The translations under genes were made by a program, and so were the position numbers. DNA of 8,004 bases from JAUVHV01 sp964523875 (GTDB lineage Bacteria; Omnitrophota; Gorgyraeia; JABMRG01): contig CAZGAS010000048.1 in assembly GCA_964523875.1 (NCBI GenBank), forward strand, positions 1 through 8,004, given 5' to 3'. Shown one piece after another: positions 1 through 5,720 of this stretch (the stretch's first letter is position 1; each line of letters starts with the position of its first letter). The notes under the pieces are model-generated. The model saw only the letters and a program-made list of their open reading frames with translations. It did not search any database and was not told the DNA's origin.

Positions 1-7
1 CATTAAT

Positions 8-49
8 CGGAAATTATAATTGTCGCCAACCGGTAATTATAATTGTCGC
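8..49. repeat. Pair of 19-bp direct repeats with palindromic AT core
   Basis: Two copies (8-26 and 31-49) match at 18 of 19 bases and start 23 bp apart. Each has the form CGG, A or T, then AATTATAATTGTCGC. The core AATTATAATT is a perfect 10-bp palindrome in both copies and contains TATAAT (15-20 and 38-43). They could be a double operator, paired -10-like elements, or the terminal binding sites of a mobile element whose body lies left of the window. No transposase is visible here, so the role is undecided. Confidence 0.6.
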
Positions 50-92
50 ATAACACCAATCTCAAGAATCTTACCTAATTACTTTGCAACCC

Positions 93-121
93 TTGTTATA
101 TGGCAAAATAGCAGGTATACT
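93..121 (+). promoter_or_regulatory. Candidate sigma-70-type promoter of the giant gene
   Basis: A -35-like TTGTTA (93-98) and a -10-like TATACT (116-121) are separated by 17 bp. They match the bacterial consensus hexamers at 4 of 6 and 5 of 6 positions. Transcription would start near 128, giving a leader of about 83 nt before ATG 211. AT-rich DNA yields such matches by chance, and promoter rules in the host lineage are unknown, so this is a candidate only. Confidence 0.4.
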
Positions 122-180
122 TTATCATATAGTAAATTAATTTTAAAAGTCTTAAATAAGTATGTTTTGTTTTGCTTGCG

Positions 181-201
181 GGAGTATTCAGTATTGGGGG
201 A
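181..201 (+). promoter_or_regulatory. Ribosome binding site that favours ATG 211
   Basis: GGAG at 181-184 and a stronger GGGGGA at 196-201 lie before ATG 211; the second is 9 nt from the ATG. The same frame is open from 160 (in-frame TAA at 157-159) and has a TTG at 172, but that TTG has no purine-rich site at a normal distance. ATG 211 also puts a basic stretch directly before the hydrophobic helix, as expected for a membrane or export signal, so 211 is the preferred start. Confidence 0.55.
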
Positions 202-210
202 TGGTGTAAT

Positions 211-3200
211 ATGGAAAGTCACAAATTACCAAATAGGCAGATATGCCATATATATAAGCTTGTTGCGATATTTTTAATACCACTCTATCTATTTACGCAG
301 GTTTTTTCATCTATCTCATATACCCCTTTGTCTAGTAAGCAAGTATCAGCTATAAAAGAATATGCTCTACGTCCTGCTTCTGCTTTGGTTGAAAATAGTT
401 CTTCTATAAAACCACCACTGTCGGAAATTGAAAAAATACTTATAAATGCAGCATATGTTGATGTAGCACCTGTAGATGTTAGCCAGGTAATAGCTCTTTC
501 AGAGCAACAGATAGAGCAGTTAGATAGATTAAATTCATGGTCAAAAATATCATCTGAATCTAGTAAATATTACAATTTCTATACATATCGGTTTGAGGGT
601 ACCAGCAAGACTGTTTTTGTAGTTGAACCTCTTTATGATAAGGATATGATATGGCGTGACCCTTGTTGGCAAATGCGTAAAGTTCTCCATGGTAAATTTA
701 CAAAATTAAATACACATCAAATTTTCTCTGTTTTGACAGAAGCTAATAAGTGCGTGCTAGGACCACATGCTACTGAAGATGATGTTCTAAGGTTATTTTT
801 CTTGAGCACTCAGAATAAATTTTCACAGACAACGTCCAGGTATTTGTTGGGCCTAGAAGATTATGATTATGCTAAAAATCAGTTGGACAATAAGGATTAT
901 AGCCATATAGCACTTTTTTCATGGATATATTATAAGGAGATAGCTATTTTACAGGATGTTTTAAAAATATCTGACAGAGATGTTACTGTATTAGATATGG
1001 CTACGGGCTTTGCGAATTTTATATTTACTGCCCAAGAGCTTTTGACTGATGATAATGATAGAGTGAAATATATAGGAAGTGATATCTCTGATCGAGATAT
1101 GGGGCAGGCTATTAGTTATGCAGAATCCAAAAATACGTCGGTTGAATTTGTTTTTGATGATATGACTAAACCCGCATGGGGCAAGAGGTTTCTTTCATCG
1201 AATAATAATAAAAAAGTAGATATGGTGGTTGTGAACCATGTTCTTGAGCACCTTGATGGTAATCCTATAGATTATTTGATTGAGTGGGCGTCGGTTGTCA
1301 ATGAGGCCTTGGTGATATCTGTACCTCTTGAAGATGCAAAAGAGACTACAATAAGTGATCATAGTCATGCTTTTACTGCTGAAGGCCTGAAAGAATTAGG
1401 CAATGAGTTAAATTTGACAAGTAATGGTTCGTTAATTATCGATTATAGCCAGGTGTTTTCAGGTATATTGATTATAATGCCAACAGACTCTGTGCTGCTT
1501 TTAACACGCGTTGAAGCGATAAATAATTTTGGGGAAGATATTGTGGGCCAGATAGAAGGTGTTTATAATGATATATGGGGGCGTGATGCCTATCGCTTTA
1601 AAGGGGTGTCATCAAAAGGAAAGCGAATTGATTCTAGCGAAGTATTGAAAACACTTAATGATGTGTATAGTAAAAATTATATAGGAAGATTTGTAGCTGA
1701 AAAGATTGCTAGTGCCTTATGCTACGTAAGGGGCACTAATGATAAAGAAGGATATATGAATCCAGCTGATCCTGAATATATTAAAGATATAGCAGTGGCA
1801 TGGATAGATAATTTGAGGGTAATAAAAAACAAAGAACCTGTAGAGGTTAATGATCTGGATATATTCGCAAAGGTATGGGCTAATTATAACACGTATATGC
1901 ATTTTATGCGTGTTGCGGAAACAATTAGCGGAAAATCAAGTTGTGATAGCTTTAATGGTATTTTAGCTAAAGATATTAAGCCTAAAGATATCGAAGAATT
2001 GGCTGGCAGCGCATTAAAGGAATATGAAAAAGCGGATATTATTAGTCTAGAATCTACAAATACCCTTATGAGAAAGACGAGTGAGGAAGTGGAAGAATTG
2101 TTTAGGAGTGCTAATTATGCAGAGCTGGTTCATTTGACAGTCTTAGCGATTTTGTATGGGGAAGGACGCTTTTACCAATTAGTCCAGCTTTATCTTGAAC
2201 GATTCGGTTCAGATGAATTTAAAAATAGTTTTAATGATTTAGTTGAATTATATGTTAAAAATATTGAACAAAAATATCACGTTACCTTGCCTGTATCGAA
2301 TATAGATTGGATAGAGCTTGCTGATAAAACTGAGATATTTTTTAATACGGCTGAACCATTAATGATTCCGGAAGATTTTAATTTTTCCGCGGAAGAGATG
2401 TTGAAAAGGCAGAAACTAATGCGAGAAGCAGAGTCTCATATTAAACATGTGGAGAAAGAATTTGCAAAATCTGAGATTGGCGTAGATAGCATTAGAGGCC
2501 AGGAGCCCGCAGATGCCTATGCTAATGCTATGTTGCTCTTTAAAGAAAGATTATTAGAAGTCGATAGAGGAGAAAATAATTTAGCAAGCATTTTAAAAGA
2601 GTACCGCCATAATCTTATACAATGCAGAAAGCTGGCCAATATAAGATATGGACATGGGTACCATTTCTGGACAGGCGCGGGAGAGCGCCTAGGGCAGTTG
2701 AAGCTAAGTTCGACTCATTCTCGATACCAATTATACCATATGGAAGCTTACGCGGAGCGCATGTTTGTGACCGCGCGGTTAGCGGCAAGCGATCCTTCTT
2801 ATGTTCAAGGAGAAATATCGTTAAATCAATCTTATGATAATTATCTATCAGGTCATGAAATTACTCTATATATTCAGGAGTGGATTGGGCAATATGGCCC
2901 TAGAAGAGCAGCTATATTTGGATTCGCTGGCCCTGATACTATTAATGAGAATACTAATATAATAGCGGCAGATAGAAAGATAAGAGAGATAATATTGTCA
3001 GCATGGAAGCATGGCGCGGATAAGGGAAAATGGGGGTTGCTCGTTACCGGATATACGGAAAAACTGCGATATTTAATTCGTGATGGCGATATTAATTTTA
3101 AGTTAGCAGATGAAATTTTACAGACCTTGAATGAGAGCAGAATAATAGAGGCAGAACAAACAATAGCCCTGTTAAATCCCTATGATGGTGCGGGCAAGAT

Positions 3201-5565
3201 AGATAATAATAATCCTTCATTTGCAACAATTGGTGTACATGTTCATAATGCGGATCCTGATGTTATTTATGAGACCTTACTTCATCTTAGAGAGATAGAT
3301 TGGCCTTATGTTTCTAAATGGCCGCTGATAGGAACAACCTCCAGCGATGTTCTTATCGCTGAACGAGAGAGAGGGATGGCTCTTGAGCTTGGTGTTACAC
3401 GATATGCTATGACTGCAAGAAGGCACCTTAAAGCGGGCAATCAAAATCGTGTTATGCCGAACGTACCGATTGCAAGAGATAGAGAATCATTTTACTTTAC
3501 GCTTGATGATGATTATGTTCCCGCTGCCCAGACCATGAATAGGTTAATACCTGGATTACTCGCACAGCCCTTAGTGTCATATTCACAAGTACCATTATTT
3601 TTTAGAGGCTCTATTGAGCCCGGACATTCTATTGCGAAGCATTCTGATGCCAATATTATTCAAGGGTGGTCTACAGGCCTGTATCAAACGCTTAATGACT
3701 TAGGAAATTTGGATGAGCTTGATGCTGGTAAGCAGTCAGAACCACTTCTTCTTCCTTCAGGAACAGGTACACTTTTTAGGCTCACTCCAGGCAAAAATTC
3801 ATTAGCATCTGTCGGCTATATTTGCACAGAGACATCAGGGGAAGATTTTGCTACAGGCGCGCTTCTACACCTAAAGGAGATGACGGATATTTTTGTAGAA
3901 GATACTAATAAATGGAAATCAGGAATACTTGTTAACGAAGGTTGGGTTATTGGTGATGGAGTAGATTATCTAGGACGTGCAAAGCAACAAATTAGATGGT
4001 CTGAAGGGGGCACCTACATAGGTGTTCATATTTGGTTAAAATCTATTCTTAGATCAATTTGGCGTAGTTTTTCCCAAAAAAGGCCATTGAAGAATGTTAT
4101 TGGCAGGTTTAGCTTTAAGCAGGTATTTATGGCGTTTCATCTATTTTTTGGATTTGCTATTCAAGCGTTTGTGGGCTTCGTATTTTTTATAGTAGTGCCT
4201 GTAACGGTTATCATTATGTGCCATGCATTGATTTACCCATTTATATCTCTCTTAGCAATATATATTGTTTTATGGTTTTTGCCACTTCTTTTTATTGGTT
4301 ATGTTTTTCGTCATTCAGGCTTGACGCTGTTTGATTTAATAGAATTTTCTATTTTGCACAATATTGGTGCACATTTTAGCTTAGTTAGAGGGACGCTTAG
4401 AGGTTTATTCAAAAGCCCTATGACATGGCAGGCATTTAAAGGGCAGTCTACTAAAAAGAGCAGTAGCAGGCAACTTATACCGTATATAGCGCTTGGTTTA
4501 TTAAACGTAGCTGCTGGTATAGCCGGAGTCTTCGGAGCTTCAAATCCAATATTTGCGTTTTTATTTTTGAATGCGCTTTTTTTCTTTTTAACAATTGCCT
4601 TTTATAAGCCTACACCAAAAATAGAACGTGACAAGATAATACGTATGAGCAAGGATGCCAGAGATACCCTGACAAGAAGAATATTCAAATATCTAAGCTA
4701 TGGCGATAGAAGCAGCACATCTATTAAGCATGACAAAAATATAAAACGTTTTGGTGTCTCATTATCCATACTTACAACTGTATATATGATAGCAGCCTCA
4801 GCCTGGTTGCTATATATCTGGTCCATGTCAACATTACCGTTTGGTTTTTTTGCGCTGTTTATAATTATAGCGCAATGGCTTGTATCTAGCAATCAAACAA
4901 TCGATCGCATTTCCATAATACGAGGTATGAATATAATAGATTACGTGGATAGGTTAACTCCAAAAGCTCAGGTAGGCTATCTAATAGATCAGTTTGAGGA
5001 TATGCTTAACAGCAAAAAGAACATAGGCGCTGTGGGGGGTGCGCTTGGGCCTGATATAGTAAAGAATATCGAAAATGAGAAAACAGCGGTTAAGGAAAAA
5101 ATAGAGGCAAAGAAAATCAGAAGCAGTTTGAATAGATCAAAGAAATCCTGGATTAGGAAGAAAGTAACACGCATTTTTTACTTGCTGCTTGTGCTTGGGG
5201 TAATATTTGAATTTATTGATACTTCGAATAGGACTATTAAACAGAGTGAAACCCTAGATCTAATAGATGCTCAACCCGCAATGTTACCTATTTCCAAAGA
5301 TGTTAAGAGCGCGGATGCACTAAAAGAGGTTAGCATCGGTTGGACTGATGATAGGTTGCATAAGAATCAAATTATTATTGAAACCCCCGATGTGGTGAAA
5401 TTGGCAAATAAGTCGGAGAAGATAACTAGCATGCCTTTAGCGGGTTATTCAAAAGACAATACCGCACAAGAAACGCATCAGAAAATGTCAGCTGAGAAAG
5501 CTGAGGATGGTAAGACAGGAAAGGTGTTGGAGATTTTACAAAAAGATAAACCAGCAAAAAGAACT
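211..5565 (+). CDS. Giant envelope protein, N-terminal part: methyltransferase-like + GT2 synthase + membrane block
   Basis: These 1,785 codons are open up to the gap; I infer they are the front of one gene ending at 7931. In order: a hydrophobic helix (residues 17-36); an unassigned region; a class I SAM methyltransferase-like domain (about 230-400); mostly helical unassigned sequence (about 400-1000) with a charged, coiled-coil-like stretch near 720-800; a cellulose-synthase-like GT2 domain (about 1000-1275); about seven transmembrane helices (1303-1670); a hydrophilic linker; and the first 46-residue repeat (1740-1785). The expected role is membrane-bound polymerisation of a sugar nucleotide into a polysaccharide pushed into the periplasm, possibly with product methylation. 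The first GT2 aspartate motif is missing, so activity is uncertain. Residues 37-230 and 400-1000 match no family I recognise. ATG 211 was chosen over TTG 172 because of its ribosome binding site. No second gene of a pathway is visible in the window. Confidence 0.85.
253..318 (+). other. N-terminal hydrophobic helix (signal anchor or signal peptide)
   Basis: Residues 17-36 (LVAIFLIPLYLFTQVFSSIS) are hydrophobic and follow a basic N-terminus with K5, R9 and K16. No clear AXA-type cleavage site follows, so a membrane anchor is more likely than a cleaved signal. By the positive-inside rule the chain would emerge in the periplasm after this helix, which conflicts with a cytoplasmic methyltransferase and GT2 domain unless the helix is inverted or not inserted. 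Confidence 0.6.
898..1410 (+). other. Class I SAM-dependent methyltransferase-like domain
   Basis: About residues 230-400 of the giant protein. Motif I is VLDMATGFANF (260-270), a degenerate form of the glycine-rich SAM loop with a single glycine. An acidic residue ends strand 2 (IGSD, D291), as needed to bind the SAM ribose. FDDM (D316-D317) fits motif III, and VDMVVVNHVLEHLD (336-349) is the motif IV hallmark of Methyltransf_11/23-type enzymes. SVPLED and then H384-S-H386 followed by AFT and an EGL helix match the usual C-terminal half of the fold. The fold assignment is good. The substrate is unknown; a sugar or polysaccharide intermediate is a guess from the GT2 domain in the same chain. 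The glycine-poor loop leaves room for weak or lost activity. Confidence 0.75.
3208..4035 (+). other. Cellulose-synthase-like GT2 glycosyltransferase domain
   Basis: About residues 1000-1275. The order of motifs follows processive GT2 enzymes such as BcsA. The first strand reads IGVHVHNADPDVIYETL (compare the usual V-PVYNE-PEVV). R1071-H-L-K-A-G-N-Q-N (KAGN) is followed by TLDDDYVP (1097-1104, the DAD metal-binding motif), VSYSQVPLFFRGS (the VQTPQ-F region), SGTGTLFR (1183-1190), TSGED (E1211-D1212, the catalytic TED-type base) and QQIRW (1259-1263, the Q-x-x-R-W motif that grips the acceptor chain). The first Asp-Asp motif, which binds the nucleotide, is not found: the aligned stretch is IGTTSSD (1040-1046), with D1046 the only acidic residue. 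OpgH-like glucan synthases are an alternative relative. The sugar donor cannot be deduced. Confidence 0.8.
4117..5220 (+). other. Membrane block after the GT2 domain, about seven helices
   Basis: Hydrophobic segments lie near residues 1308-1334, 1338-1366, 1421-1444, 1446-1466, 1517-1538, 1541-1558 and 1655-1669. The first four match the post-catalytic helices of BcsA. Between the second and third pairs of that set, FKSPMTWQAFKG (1400-1411) resembles the W/F-x-VTPKG gating-loop segment of cellulose synthases. The last three helices are extra. Residues 1559-1654 are charged and would lie in the cytoplasm. An odd total puts GT2 in the cytoplasm and the following linker in the periplasm, as the model needs. 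The long segment 1338-1366 could be two helices, which would reverse this. Confidence 0.65.
5428..5565 (+). repeat. 138-bp in-frame tandem repeat, first visible unit
   Basis: This 46-codon unit reads from SMPLAGYSKDNTAQE to LQKDKPAKRT. Its last 84 bp (5482-5565) are identical to 5775-5858 in the second unit, while its first part is diverged. It opens the periplasmic repeat region that leads into the TPRs and ends exactly at the assembly gap. Confidence 0.85.
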
Positions 5566-5665
5566 NNNNNNNNNNNNNNNNNNNNNNNNNNNNNNNNNNN
5601 NNNNNNNNNNNNNNNNNNNNNNNNNNNNNNNNNNNNNNNNNNNNNNNNNNNNNNNNNNNNNNNNN
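5566..5665. other. Assembly gap of 100 N within the tandem repeat
   Basis: Exactly 100 Ns, a conventional placeholder for a gap of unknown size. The 55 bases before it (5511-5565) are identical to the 55 after it (5666-5720). With a 138-bp unit the repeat phase is kept only if the true gap is 138n minus 55: n=0 is a plain 55-base overlap, n=1 is 83 bases. All these values keep the reading frame; 100 does not. The gap therefore most likely hides no new sequence, or extra repeat units. Confidence 0.95.
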
Positions 5666-5720
5666 TAAGACAGGAAAGGTGTTGGAGATTTTACAAAAAG
5701 ATAAACCAGCAAAAAGAACT
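5666..5720 (+). repeat. Duplicate of the 55 bases before the gap (contig overlap or partial repeat unit)
   Basis: Identical to 5511-5565 and to 5804-5858. It encodes the end of a repeat unit (KTGKVLEILQKDKPAKRT). It is either the same physical DNA as 5511-5565, written twice because two contigs overlap by one k-mer, or the tail of another repeat unit. Confidence 0.85.

Noticed and set aside
20..277. Short forward open frame overlapping the leader and start of the giant gene
   Set aside because: It begins inside the upstream repeat region, overlaps the better supported start at 211 in another frame, and its product has no recognisable feature.
2673..2690. GC-rich hairpin (AGGCGC, 6-base loop, GCGCCT)
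   Set aside because: It lies inside the coding frame with no T run after it, and a 6-bp stem in a gene this long is expected by chance.
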